Of a stretch of 64,000 bases of DNA, positions 13,129-24,300 are shown in pieces. Positions within the stretch are counted from its first letter, which is position 1; each line of letters begins with the position of its first letter. The position numbers were made by a program, and so were the translations under genes. The stretch is from Ciona intestinalis (lineage: Eukaryota; Chordata; Ascidiacea; Phlebobranchia; Cionidae): contig NC_020166.2 in NCBI RefSeq assembly GCF_000224145.3, positions 4,966,839 through 5,030,838 of the forward strand. The letters are read 5' to 3'. Under the pieces are notes generated by a model. It made no database searches, was not told the DNA's origin, and saw nothing but the letters and a program-made list of their open reading frames with translations.

Positions 13129-13694
13129 TTTTGTCGACAGGCTAAACTATTCATGGAAGAGATGAAACTATCACCTCAGTTTTAATTTCTATTTCTTCGT
13201 GTACATTTGATATCATTTAAATTACAACCGTCATTACAATATAACTTGTAGCGCCCACCTAATTTCTATTTATTCACCATGCAAAGTAAAAATATGAATA
13301 AACCATCTTTCAAACATTAATTTGGTACAGTATAAAGCCGCAATATTGTAATTTTACTGGACAATGATAACACAGATATCTTGGGAACGAAACCGTTACT
13401 TTAATTTTTTCGGATTTTTATGTTTTTGAATCCGCTTGTTTAGCAGAGCACGAAATTCACAGGGGATTTTTTGCCTCAGCGGTTTGTTTTGAAAGATAAT
13501 TTTTAAATTTTACTAAAAACGCTAAGATTCTTAATTGTAAAAAATGTAATCGTTTACACGTTTTTTTAACAAAACATTACCAAGTATATATGCGGAAACT
13601 GCTTGTAGCCAGCGCACTATATAATATACCCAGTAAATAAAAAGCTTACATTATACAATTCATTTAGCGAGAAAAGTTTGCTTTAGGGTCAAAC
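13129..13694. other. Short intergenic region between VWA and CCDC15-like genes
   Basis: Holds the VWA 3' UTR, with a polyadenylation-type signal near 13299, and the upstream region of the next gene. AT-rich, with no further feature seen. Too long to suggest a tight operon. Confidence 0.5.
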
Positions 13695-16600
13695 ATGTCT
13701 CCAATCCGTCATTCAAAGAGAATACCCCTCGTTAATTTAGACGTGATTGGAATCCGACCTGAGCCAGTTGTTCCTGATGGAGTTTGGATTGAAATACAAC
13801 CCTGTGCTGCTGGGAATGAAGCTGAGGTTTCTACATTTTTAGTTTATACTGCTTTTTATTCCTATACTTTTTGACATCACCACACTACTCTACTGTGCTC
13901 AATTTTTCTAATGTTTAAAAAAAAGGGCGCACAGGTTGTTTGCAATCAATACTGACATATTAAACCGTGATAAGTTAACACAAAAATCGTTGCGAATCTG
14001 CCCCAAAAATGTAGTCTCAGACCGCAATCCACATAAATATGATTGTAACAAATATCCTTAGCGCCAAAATAAACTTTTCAGTTTAGTCATCACATTGACT
14101 GTAAGACCATGCAAAAACACGCTAGTTTACAGTATTATGTATATATATATAATATATACAGCCTGCTGCTTGCATTAATCTTAATTTGATATTTTGTTTA
14201 TTCTAGCACAATGCTTATTTTGAAGAAGAAAGAATAAACGCAACAAACTTGGCCTTAGCTGAGCGATTAATAAAGTTTCAGCGTATTACACAGAAGCGTG
14301 TTGTACGTGCTGCTAACTTGCAAAGGAGAAATATAGATCAAGCACAGTCAGAGAAGGTTGGTGGTTTTCTATTTTTGTCTTTCCTTATGCTGTGATGAGC
14401 GGCTGAATGTAAATTATTTAAAAAATAACTTACATTCACAGTTAGGTTATTTCAAATATCCTGTCAAAATGTTACTCAAGAGTTTTTGGACAATGCATAA
14501 CATAATTTCCTATTGTCTCTCATAATGAATAAAGATTTATGCTTGTGTTTTCCAACTTGACATGTAAAACTAGAAAAACTGACAATGTCCTTGTTGTTGT
14601 GGCATATCACCACATGCACATCTAACGCTTTTGTTTTATCTTTCAGATGGAAGAGGAACGCGAGGTCCTCCACAGAAGCGCCTCTGCTGCAGAAAGATCA
14701 ACTCCGAAGAAAAATCGATGTTCGTACAATGTTAACCCGATAACAATAGATGGAAGTGGAAAAATAACCTCAAGTGCTCAACTCAGTGCTTCTAATACAA
14801 AGGTAAAAATGGCATACCAAGGGACCCTTCGTATCTGTGTTTTGGTTGGAGTTGACTTATTACCCCAACACCCAAGGAGTTTACACCATATGTTGTTGCA
14901 AATAGCTATGGAGCTTAGGAGTCATTAGTTGTTTCTGCTTTTTTCTGTCTATAAACTAGATAGCTGCTTTCACTAGTTCAAATAGTACGGTAGTTCTTAA
15001 ACATGTGATGTGTAGTTAAACGTGCCTTCCGTAGCCTACGGACCGTAGGTTTTGCTGATTTTTTTGCTTTAAAAATGCTGATGGAATTATTTTTGGAATA
15101 TCCATATTTCATGTCAATTATTACTAAATTCGGCAAATATTACATTGTAATTGTATGAAATTACTGTGTTTGATTATTGGTTGCTGGCTTAGTGGCTTGC
15201 TGTGTTATCAGTTGTTAAGCAACATGCTGTTGTAGTAAAAATAACAGCTCTGCGTAAAATAATGATTCAGTTTTCATCATAAATTTTATTCCAGGTTGGA
15301 GCGGAACTTGATTTGAAGTCAGATGAAACTTCCAACCAAAGAAGAATTGCTCGACAAAAACTTGCTGAAAAACTAATTGTCCCTAACACTAGAGGAAGCA
15401 AAGAGTTGCAGGATAGGGAAACCCCCCTGCCTGGTGGAGTTTGGGGTGTCGGAGCATCAAGAGACGTAAATTTAAAAAAAAAATTTAAATAGAACAGTGT
15501 TCGTAAAATTTATCTTTGTTGTTTTAAAATAGATTTTTTTTCTTTTTTTTCAGCATTAAATATTTACATGTATAATCATTTTTTTATTTTTAACAGAAAT
15601 CTTCAACACGAATTCACGATTCCCATGTTTCTATTAGTGAGCAAAATACTGACATACCAAATGGTAATTCAGCGTTAAATGAAACTGTACAAACGATACC
15701 TGCTGTCTTAGCACCACACGATGTCGCACTTGCGTCACTACAAGAATCAATTACAGGTTGTTATAAAATTACAAAAAAGAATTTATTGAGTTTGTTATAA
15801 AATTCATAATAAATAACAGAATCTCAAACGCTTTTTACTGCCGTTGTTGCTAATAAAATACTTACAAATAAATAGCCCTCGTGTAGAATTTACCTTTTAA
15901 AAAACAGATTTTTTACATGTACAGATCCCACAAGAAAACCTGTTCGAACAGATCTGTTGCAAACTCTGCTTTCAACAAACTGTACGATTGATGAAACAAA
16001 CCAACCACTAGATAGGGAGCAAGAGCAAATAGAGAACCTACCTGGTCACGCATCATCGCACACACCACACACAGTGCATTTCAAACTAAACAAAGAACAA
16101 TGGAAAAGGTGGAGCATGTTTTAAAACTATTGTTACTTTGTATTTTCATAGAAATAAATGATTTGTTTGTCACTTAAACTTGCTGTATATACATATTAAC
16201 ACAGTCATTAGCATGTCTGCCTTTAACCCATAGGTTACAGATTCAAGACTGGTCGTTGCTACCAGTGTGGAGTGGTGTCCTGGGGCCTGACACCTAACTG
16301 CTCCAAGTTCCAACCTATTAGTCTCCCAGGGATTCTTTATAATGTCGGCCTTAATACTAAGACTTTGGGGTAATAAGCCAACTAAATCTCAGGTCCTAGA
16401 ATGTATTACGCTGTAGAATAGCACAACAAATGCATTTCCTTAAGCAATACTTAGCTTGTTTTGTTTTTATTTTGTGTATAAAAAATAAAACACATGGCTA
16501 ATAGATTCTATTTAAAATGCAGTTCTACCAAGTTTTTAGCACAGACTTTTTTCTCATATTTTTTCACTATTTCAGTGAAAATATTACCCCCGTGGAAGAA

Positions 16601-18362
16601 GTGACAACTGGGGTTGTGGTTACCAGGGCAACAAGATCAACTGGGGATTTCCCTCACCCCACAGAGTACCCCGTTCCACGCAGGGAGCTGGCATCGATCG
16701 AAAACAAAGGTTTGTTATATTTAATGTAACTTATTGTTGCATTTCTTTTAAAGTTTATTATTTTGCAAAAATGAGGTGTTTGGGCACAATTTCTAGGGAA
16801 AGTTAGGTTTCATGAATGAGCTTGTTAGGGGTGCTAACGGTGACATCCACCAACTTTTGGATTAGGTGTGACGTCATGTGTTATGCAACCTTTCACAGAA
16901 GCACCTCCGATACTCCGACCAGGAGTTGTAGAAATTAATGCAAAGAAAGCTTCAGAGCGTGCTCGATGGATGTCACGTCGTGTGTTCGCTGATGCAGAAC
17001 GTGAGAGAGCTCGAGAGATGCTACGCATGAAAGAACATAAACAACGAGTGAATATGTGAGTCATTGTTTATGTCTAAACTTAGGAAGAATATGCCAACTG
17101 TATTGTCTTGCAAGACCTCACCCTTACAAAATAGAATGTCTAAACTTTTATTCAAATTTGTTGGTGAGAATGTGTATTTTTTTAATAATACATAGTTCCC
17201 AAATGTGTCTTACAGTTTAAATATGTTCCATATCAAATATGAAATTACATTTTTGTTTTGTCAAAAAATATATATATAGTATGGTGGAGTGAGATGTTCT
17301 CTTTCTCTTGTTCTAAACCTGATCAGAAAATATGGGATTTTAATGCTAATGATATCCCATCTTACCCCACATTAATATAGTTTTTTTTACTAAAGCTTGA
17401 AATCGGAGAAAGAACGACAGCGTAAAGAACTTGAAGAAAAGTCTCGTCATCAAGTAGAGGCTGTTGCCGTGGTAACTGAACAATTGAAGAGAGATGAGAT
17501 AAAGAAAGAGAGTAAGATGAGGAAGAGGAAAGAGAAGGAGGAAAAGAAGCAACAGAAACAACAAAGGTGAGATTTAATTGAAAGTTTATTCGTTCTACAA
17601 ATGAATCTAAAATTCCTGTGTTCTTTTGGACTGTTTTATTCATTTAGTGTGAAATTTTCCCTTGGTTTAGTATAGAGTCATGTAAAATGGAAGCTATTTT
17701 GGACTTCAAACTTGTTTGCAAAATAATGTAATATTATTTGTGTAAAAGTTGAAGTGAAATTTCACCCATGCCCCCTCATGTTACACCTATGATGTCAATT
17801 GCCCGATTTTTAACTAATTTCAGACTCGTCCTTACACGTGTGCATTTTATTGATCAAACTACTGTTTTCCTAATTAGATTTTCTGCTGCAATTCGTAACC
17901 AGCTTAAAGAAAGAGTTGAACAAAACAAAATCGAGCTTCCACCACTTTGCATGTGTGGCTTAACATTCTGGGATACCAACCCGAACACTTGCGCCAACAA
18001 TTGCATGTTTTATAAGAATGATGGAGGTATGGGCGTATTCTTGTTACAAAACACGTTTTTTTTAGTTTGTGGTTGGTTCGGTTTATCTCCAAACTAGTAT
18101 ATAGTTTGAGTATTTTATGTAATGTTTAGGGCATTTAACATGTTTTTTTTTTCATGCAGCGTATGCAAAGGCGCTGCAAGCGGTGTTAGAAGCTGTGGAA
18201 AGAAACATCGGCCCCTTCCATAAAGATGCTCTTCAACGGTGCGCTGTCTCACTCCCTCTTGTGACAGATGATTTCGAAGATGCACCACCACTTGAGTCTG
18301 CTCGCACGACCGTATCTATTCGGTCGCAATTATCGAATGCTTTTACTTTTGAAAAACTATGA
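13695..18362 (+). CDS. CCDC15: CCDC15-like coiled-coil protein
   Basis: Eleven exons in consistent phase: 13695-13826, 14207-14356, 14647-14802, 15295-15465, 15597-15756, 15925-16108, 16576-16709, 16899-17055, 17396-17566, 17878-18026, 18160-18362; 385 codons of those read from exon 5 on plus 203 before, about 588 residues. The N-terminus has VVPDGVWIEIQP followed by a helical, basic segment (LIKFQRITQKRVVRAANLQ), which resembles the start of vertebrate CCDC15. The C-terminal third has ARWMSRRVFADAERERAREM, a very charged coiled coil, then a Cys-rich block CMCGLTFWDTNPNTC..NNC and YAKALQAVLEAVE. The CxC...CxxxC pattern could bind zinc, but that is inference. CCDC15 has been linked to centrosomes and cilia in vertebrates. 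Identification is from remembered similarity at both ends. Confidence 0.65.
16195..16335 (+). repeat. Degenerate SINE fragment in CCDC15-like intron 6
   Basis: AGCATGTCTGCCTTTAACCC followed by ACAGATTCAAGACTGGTCGT and GGGGCCTGACACCTAACTGC matches the head and body of the SINE copies with many substitutions. An old copy. Confidence 0.45.
17273..17380. mobile_element. Short TIR element in CCDC15-like intron 8
   Basis: TATAGTATGGTGGAGTGAGA at the left and TCCCATCTTACCCCACATTA at the right are diverged inverted ends of the TATAGTAGGGTGGGG family. It lies just before the acceptor at 17394-17395. Confidence 0.45.
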
Positions 18363-18696
18363 AAAATATATAGATATTGCATACTCAAATGTTAATGTAA
18401 TCCAATAGCGTGTTTTATAATGGTGCGAAAAATTCACTCAGAAAACAAAAGCCCACCAAACAAAAGCACAATTTGGCGGATGCATTAAACCGGAGTCCAG
18501 TCAAGACGCGTAAAAACAGATCGTTTAATAAATAATCACAAAATGCTAGGACATTATTTCATTTGATGCAACCGGCGAGTCAATATAAATATTTGTCTAT
18601 CCTTTATCGGGATTAGCAAACAATTCTTTTCATAAATTTTAACCAGGTCGAATAAAATATTGTTTTGGAGACAATTTTGTATGTAATGTTTGTAAC

Positions 18697-19022
18697 TGCC
18701 CGGAAAACGACAGTCGTTATCACACGGGTTTAACACCTCGTGCCATCTTACGAGTTACCATGTATGTTACTTTGTGGGTGACTTTTATTAGGGGGGGTTA
18801 GGTATGGCTGATAACTGGTTACTTTGTGGGTGACTTTTATTAGGGGGGGTTAGGTATGGCTGATAACTTGTACAACCCATTAGTGACCACTGGGTTGGAG
18901 CAATTGCTGTTAAGTGTCTTGCTCAAGGACACATACGCCCACAATGGTGGCAGCGGCGAGGCTTGAAGCCATTACTTCTCGGTTTCATGCATGCGCGCTA
19001 ACCACTTTGCCACGGCGCCGGT
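18697..19022 (-). mobile_element. tRNA-derived SINE with internal 52-bp tandem duplication
   Basis: The right end is CCACTTTGCCACGGCGCCG, the reverse complement of the box-A head. TTGGAGCAATTGCTGTTAAG is the shared body. The left end (GGAAAACGACAGTCGTTATC) is shared with copies at 47.9 and 58.2 kb. A 52-bp unit is repeated exactly twice, 18766-18817 and 18818-18869. The stretch 18363-18696 before it is the CCDC15-like 3' flank with no other feature. Confidence 0.75.
18766..18869. repeat. Perfect 2 x 52-bp tandem duplication
   Basis: GTTACTTTGTGGGTGACTTT begins each copy (18766 and 18818). The copies appear identical except for the final base, so the duplication is recent relative to the SINE that carries it. 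Confidence 0.85.
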
Positions 19023-19079
19023 GGTTCAGTTGCTGTCACAAACTAGTTGACACAGGTGCAATTATTGTAAGCGAACAGA

Positions 19080-20310
19080 AGGTAAAGTAGGGTGGGGTTA
19101 CAGGATTTTTTAAATCTCTTACGGGTACCCATTTGAGGATGGACGAAACAAACGTTAAAGTATCACTGGACAGTATTCTTACAGTTCAATAAAGTACGCG
19201 GCAAAGGCAGTTAAAATTGTTGTAAAGTAATAATATTCGGTGTTAAACGATAATACATTTTTTCAATGGTTTAAAAAGCATATTAATTATAGAGGTTTAT
19301 TTAGGAGTTTGAATCATTAATCCAGTATCGTAGTTTAATAAAAAATGGGCTGAAATATTTTGCGCAGTTTGGTTTTATCTCATAAAATTGGTTTTAGCTT
19401 TGTAAGAAAAACTAAGTTATATATATAAAGTTTACGCCTACGTGGCAAACAGATTAGTAGAGGCTGTTAATTTCAGTAAGTTACCCACCATTTGTACAAC
19501 ACTATTATTATTAAGTCTTTTATTTCTTTGTCCCGTATTGCCCCACTTTTTCAGTTAAATGGTTTTTGTTGCCAAACTCTACAGTTTTATTTCATTACTT
19601 TCTACCTTATGGGTAATTCAAATCATATATAGTAGGGTGGGGGATATGGGACGCTTAAGCATATATTGCCCAATATAAAATCAAAATACAATGACGGTTT
19701 TTGGGTAACACCAAGAATTAGTAGGCTACATACGTTTATAAATTGACAGCAATTCAAAAATATATATTAAAACACACGAGAATTTAGTATTTAACGATTC
19801 GCACAACAGAACTTACCAATTCGAAAACGCACAGGGGGCAATTTAAATTTTATTTTACTTTTGATTAACAAATGAGTTTTTTATTAGGAATACACGTAAA
19901 TAAAATAAAATAATAATAACCCCCCCTCCAAAAATACAAGTTTAATCGTGCTAATTCGTAATATTACCCCTAAAGTCATATAGTAGGGTGGGGAAGATGG
20001 GACGCTTAAAATTTTGTAGTTCGAACGATTAAGCTAGTTTCATAGCTTTATAAAACAACCCTAAATATTTCGTACAGTTTGATTTTGTCTCATAAACTAG
20101 TTTTAGTTTTGTGAAAAAAAGAGATATAAACATGAGGAAAACAGGCAGGGGTCAATATGGCTTTAATTTGAGATAAAAAACAACAAAAAATATCAGCTTA
20201 ACGTTGTATACACAGCCGGTTGAATTCGGTAGGTTAACTATCAAGTTGCCGAATACTGTTATTGTAAATATATTGCAACTGGGAGTGGCATCTTAACCCG
20301 CATTGTAGTT
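19080..20310. mobile_element. Cluster of long-form TATAGTAGGGTGGGG-family element pieces
   Basis: Element ends lie at 19084 (AAAGTAGGGTGGGG), 19628 (TATAGTAGGGTGGGGGATAT) and 19980 (TATAGTAGGGTGGGGAAGAT). The body from 20040 to 20300 (for example GTACAGTTTGATTTTGTCTC) recurs at 24320-24640 and, inverted, at 37430-37520. Individual boundaries cannot be fixed by eye. No coding sequence is seen. Confidence 0.5.
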
Positions 20311-20441
20311 CTGTAGGTTTTTATATTGTGTAATGATATGTTGTAATGATGTGTTCGTATGGTACTTTACTGTTTTATATTTTCATGATCTTTATGTTTT
20401 GCGTGAACCGTTGTGTTTTTAAGAGTCGATTGCATGCACAG

Positions 20442-20932
20442 CACAGAAATAAAAAAGAATAGAACGCGCATCTCCAACGTCGGCAAAGGAGAGAGCATGA
20501 TACACTCTCTCTCTTTTGCGGGTCGTTCCCGTTTACTATTGTAGTCGATGGATTCGAGGGCGTTTTATTTAGTTTTTCTTAATTTTTTGACTTGATTTAA
20601 AGTTATAAGGTAAAACAACTATTTTCTAATATACAAATATTTCTAACAAACAGTTTGCTTGAAGGTTTTTAATTAAAATTATTAAATAATTAAATTTCCT
20701 AAAAAGTGGTAAACTGTAAGCGTTAACCTACCAAATAACTAAACTGGCCCAATAAACTTGAATAGCTGGTGTAGTTTTTGAAATAAACAACTAAAACTTC
20801 CTAAAACTACCATGCGCCCATCTTTTACAATGGAGACGAAGGGAAATGGGGGAGTTGGTGGTCACGTGAATAGAAAAAAGAATATGTCACGGTTTTGGGC
20901 AGTTGCGCGTTCTACTCTTTTTTATTTCTGTG
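20442..20932. mobile_element. 491-bp hAT-like MITE with 8-bp target duplication
   Basis: The 29-bp terminal repeats start CACAGAAATAAAAAAGA (20442-20470) and end with the inverse (20904-20932), with one mismatch. Both are flanked by the same 8-mer ATGCACAG (20434-20441 and 20933-20940). An 8-bp duplication is characteristic of the hAT superfamily. The interior has no transposase frame, so it is non-autonomous. Confidence 0.85.
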
Positions 20933-21185
20933 ATGCACAGTAAGTTTTCACTTCGATGTATATAGTACTGCCGGGTATAGCACACAAAAAGCAAAAGATC
21001 TCTAACTATCATGATCGTGTTTTAAAACGTCTGAGCTAGATACAGGCGTGCTAACCACTGCTGTGCCACGACGTTAAACATATTAAATTTGTTGTTCGTC
21101 GTGTACAGTGTGATCTTCGTCTGGAAGATTCCTTCACTCGCTGTTTTGATCCCAATAAAGGAAACATAGAGATAGAATAAAGATT

Positions 21186-21437
21186 ATGCACAGGGCGACG
21201 ACTGCGGCGTTAAATTTCACAGACAGATTAAACAGAAATTGCCAATCCCGCAGTGATGTGTATCCACACTATTCTATAGAAATGTTCAACGGCGTACGTG
21301 GCCAAAGACAAACTGCTAAGTACACAGCAGAAAATATATCAAGTCTAACTAAAAGTATACCAAAGAAAAATATGGTTCGCCAACTACTAGAGTCATCAGC
21401 CTCTGCAAAAAACAAAATATATAATAGCTTAAGATAA
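21186..21437 (+). CDS. Candidate small single-exon protein, 83 aa, unidentified
   Basis: An ATG-to-stop frame free of repeats, with a less AT-rich composition than its surroundings. The protein starts MHRATTAALNFTDRLNRNC and ends KNKIYNSLR; it is basic, soluble and without signal peptide or membrane segment. I do not recognise a family. It may be a real short gene, a terminal exon, or chance; nothing in the flanks (no clear promoter) decides this. Confidence 0.25.
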   Translation: MHRATTAALNFTDRLNRNCQSRSDVYPHYSIEMFNGVRGQRQTAKYTAENISSLTKSIPKKNMVRQLLESSASAKNKIYNSLR

Positions 21438-21510
21438 AACGGTCCATGTTTTCATTGTCTTTTACTGTCTCATTCGGCAAAAAAAAGTAAACAAAAAAGA
21501 TTTACATCAT

Positions 21511-21707
21511 TATAGTAGGGTTGGGGGAGATGGGACACCTTTTTATTCTATTTTCTCGTCTCATTTGGTAATAAACAAAGAACAATTAAAAAGTTTTAAA
21601 ACGGTATCTTCGCGACTTCCACAGACCGTTGTTAATTGTTTAAAACACGACCAGGATATTAAGCTATTATGTGCTAAAGGCGTCCCATCTTCCCCCACCC
21701 TACTATA
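21511..21707. mobile_element. Short TATAGTAGGGTGGGG-family MITE (~197 bp)
   Basis: Left end TATAGTAGGGTTGGGGGAGA and right end TCTTCCCCCACCCTACTATA are near-perfect inverted repeats. The interior shares GGTAATAAACAAAGAAC and AATTGTTTAAAACACGACCA with copies at 12.3, 23.7 and 59.1 kb. Confidence 0.8.
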
Positions 21708-22005
21708 TACACCAGCCTCTCACGACTCTAGAGCGTTGTTAACTTAAAAAAAAACGATTAGAAAATTTTGTATATTATGTGCCAACAATGTCCATTTTAC
21801 TCCATAGTTCTACACTCCAGAAGAAACGTGCTCGCTTAGTTGACAATTTCTGCGTAATACACTAAGCAACGAACTGACTGAACCCAGTCTTTCAGGGAAA
21901 TGAGCAAATCTTTTAATTCATTGTAAGCATCCTCTATTAGATTGTTTTTTCCTTTTCAATGCTTTATAAGCTAGTGAGTGCAGAGGTTGATTACTAAACT
22001 CGAAA

Positions 22006-22964
22006 ATGAATAGCAAACTTATTCTCTTGCTGGTTCTCATTGCTTGCTCAGAGCTCATCACTGCAGATGTTCCGTGGAACGGGTATGGAAGACGTCGTGT
22101 GCGTCGCCGCCGCAGAGCGTGGGATCAAACGTAAGTTAGAAACAATTAGGTTTTTGTAATGTACCTCAGTATCGCACAGTTATTATTAATCACCCTCGCC
22201 TAGTATCTAACTTTTCCTATTCGATAAGTTTTGCATATGCGGTGTCAGTCATTCTATTTAATATGCGTGCCGAGGTTCCATATGGCGAAGCATTTTGGAG
22301 CTTGCCTATATATATTACCCTCACGTTATCGTATATTCGTATTGCTGAAAATGCCATCTGATTCAGTTTCTGTAGGCAATAACTATATTTATATTACCCT
22401 ATACCGTTAAACGAAAGTATTTTGGGATAATGACGTATGAACTAGTATCATTTATTTCTAAAAACATGAACTTAAGTATGAATTTTAAATCTTAACCTTT
22501 CAGGGAAATTGAAGAAGCGGTTCAAGATATCGGTAAGTGATGACGTAACGTAGTCGAATATTGTCATAATCGCCTGCTCATAATGTTTTTTATTTAATCA
22601 AATGGGCGAAATCAACGTCAGGCGAGATAAATGATTTGGTGACATTGATTATAGCGCTTGTATTTTTTGGTCCTCTGCGCTTCTACCATAATGTGGTTGT
22701 GTCCTTGAGCAAGACACTTAACGGCAATGTCTAAATCGTCAGCCATACAGAAAATAAAACACCTAGAGACCTATAGAAAGTTGCTTATGTGGTAACTCGT
22801 AAGCGAACACGTGTTGTTGTAAAATAGACACCCGTTTTGTCCCGCCACGTAAGCTACTTTTATTCGTATGTTAAAAAATGTACCGAAGTTTATTGTAATT
22901 AGCAAAGTTGTCTTCTACAGATTCTGCCACGATTGCTGAAATCGACGCTCTTATGCAGGCTTAA
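22006..22964 (+). CDS. Small secreted cationic peptide precursor (antimicrobial- or neuropeptide-like)
   Basis: Three exons in consistent phase: 22006-22130, 22504-22532, 22921-22964, 65 residues. Residues 1-20 are a clear signal peptide (MNSKLILLLVLIACSELITA). Residues 21-42 are strongly basic (DVPWNGYG, then RRRVRRRRRAWDQT). Residues 43-65 are acidic (EIEEAVQDI, then DSATIAEIDALMQA). Signal, short cationic core and anionic tail is the precursor layout known for tunicate antimicrobial peptides such as styelins and clavanins. Alternatively, Gly before the Arg run could be an amidation and cleavage site releasing DVPWNGY-amide, a neuropeptide-like reading. A weak TATA-like motif lies near 21964, and AATAAA follows near 23021 and 23038. 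No named gene is recognised; gene structure is well supported, function is inferred. Confidence 0.75.
22670..22870 (+). repeat. SINE 3' part in intron 2 of the cationic peptide gene
   Basis: TGTCCTTGAGCAAGACACTT and GTGGTAACTCGTAAGC match the SINE body and 3' region in plus orientation. The tRNA-like head is missing. Confidence 0.55.
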
Positions 22965-23660
22965 ATAGACACGACGACCGCCAGTTGTTACGTGTTATTG
23001 CATGGAAAAAAACACACACAATAAATATATACACAAAATAAATGCATCTGCCTCATTTGTTGTGTTCTACGGGATATCTATAAGCGACTTGAAATAACTC
23101 ATGTTCATATACGGACTGAGGGTTAATGACTTTATTTTATATTGTCAATAGATGTATGACTTGCTAAAATTTGAAAGTACGGAAAAAAGAATTCACCAGT
23201 AAGAAAAGTGTCCAACAAATGTTTTTTAGCGAGAATTTAGCGAAAACATCTTTCTACATATGACGTCATCAAGTTAAGTGACGTAATTGATATTTTTGAC
23301 GTCATCTGTTAAAAAAACTTTTAGTTAGGAATAATAAACTAACCAAGAATTAACTTTGCAATAGATTCTTTAGAAATATTTGCCCCAAATCCCAAATTGC
23401 ACATAAATACAGGGTTTCTAAAGACATCATTCAGAATTTGATGACATCATTAAAATTCAAAATTTAGTTTTGTATCATTTTTTCCAAAAAACAAGGTCTA
23501 TTTTTTTAGCTGGCACACACACCTGTGTCGCTAGTTAGCTAATTTAAGGACATATGAACTACTGCCATTTTTTTCTTATGTACATATCTCATAGTTTTCT
23601 TATGTACATAAAACTAAGAAAATTTTGTCGAATAATACTGTAGGCCTAAAAGTATAAATA
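22965..23660. other. Intergenic sequence after the peptide gene
   Basis: Two polyadenylation-type AATAAA signals follow the stop codon. Repeated TGACGTCATC / GACATCAT-like words occur between 23260 and 23450, apparently a degenerate simple repeat. No gene seen. Confidence 0.4.
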
Positions 23661-23840
23661 TATAGTAAGGGTGGGGGAAGATGGGATATTCTCGTCCCAT
23701 TTGGTGGTAAACAAAAAAATCAAATAATTATAAATGTGTATTCTCACGACTCCCATAGATCTTTGTTAATTGTTTAAAACACGACTAGAATATTTGAATA
23801 GTATATGCCAAAGATTTCCCGTCTCCCCCACCCTACTATA
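23661..23840. mobile_element. Short TATAGTAGGGTGGGG-family MITE
   Basis: Left end TATAGTAAGGGTGGGGGAAG; right end GTCTCCCCCACCCTACTATA. A second partial left end (TATAGTAGGGTGGG, 23845-23858) follows at once, so two copies once sat side by side. Confidence 0.75.
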
Positions 23841-23857
23841 CTACTATAGTAGGGTGG

Positions 23858-23962
23858 GCATGCGAAGTAGGTCTGGAACCTTGCCTTGGAACGTTTTTAA
23901 GCCGGTAGGTATTTATTAGAGCTCGTATTGTGTTTGTTCTGACCTACTGCGCATGCGCAATA
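23858..23962. repeat. Inverted repeat with an NRF1-type palindrome
   Basis: GCATGCGAAGTAGGTC (23858-23873) is mirrored by GACCTACTGCGCATGC (23941-23956) with one mismatch. The right arm contains TGCGCATGCGCA (23948-23959), the perfect NRF1 palindrome. It could be a short TIR element or a promoter; the following frame to 24121 is not convincing as a gene. Confidence 0.4.
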
Positions 23963-24190
23963 GCGCCCGGTACAAATATATTAGTCGGAACGAATATATC
24001 ACGACAGCGGCAATCGTGGTTTGAAAGGCGAGAATTGTGGTCCGCGGCAACTACAGTTAGAAGCGCTCAAGAAATCGTGGGTTTAAAAGGTAGAAAAGTA
24101 ATTAATTTTGAATCCAGTTAAACTCTGTTACTTTAATAACGAAGCTTATAAGAATACTGCTAAAACCAAATACGTTTATTGTGATAAATT

Positions 24191-24300
24191 GTCCAGCCTG
24201 GCATAATGGTTAGCGCGCCTGCCTGTAACGTAGAGGTAATGGGTTCAAGGCTCGACGTTGCTACTATTGTGGGCGTATGTGTGCTTGGGCAAGACACAGT
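24191..24300 (+). mobile_element. 5' part of tRNA-derived SINE
   Basis: CTGGCATAATGGTTAGCGCG carries box A, and GGGTTCAAGGCTCG carries box B. The match stops after GGGCAAGACAC. It is followed to about 24640 by body sequence of the long TIR element also present at 20040-20300. Confidence 0.65.

Noticed and set aside
18766..18869. CRISPR-like array
   Set aside because: Only two adjacent copies without spacers, inside a eukaryotic SINE.
23930..24121. Short plus-strand frame after the NRF1-like site
   Set aside because: No family resemblance, no splice context, and its start overlaps an inverted repeat; kept only as part of a regulatory or repeat observation.
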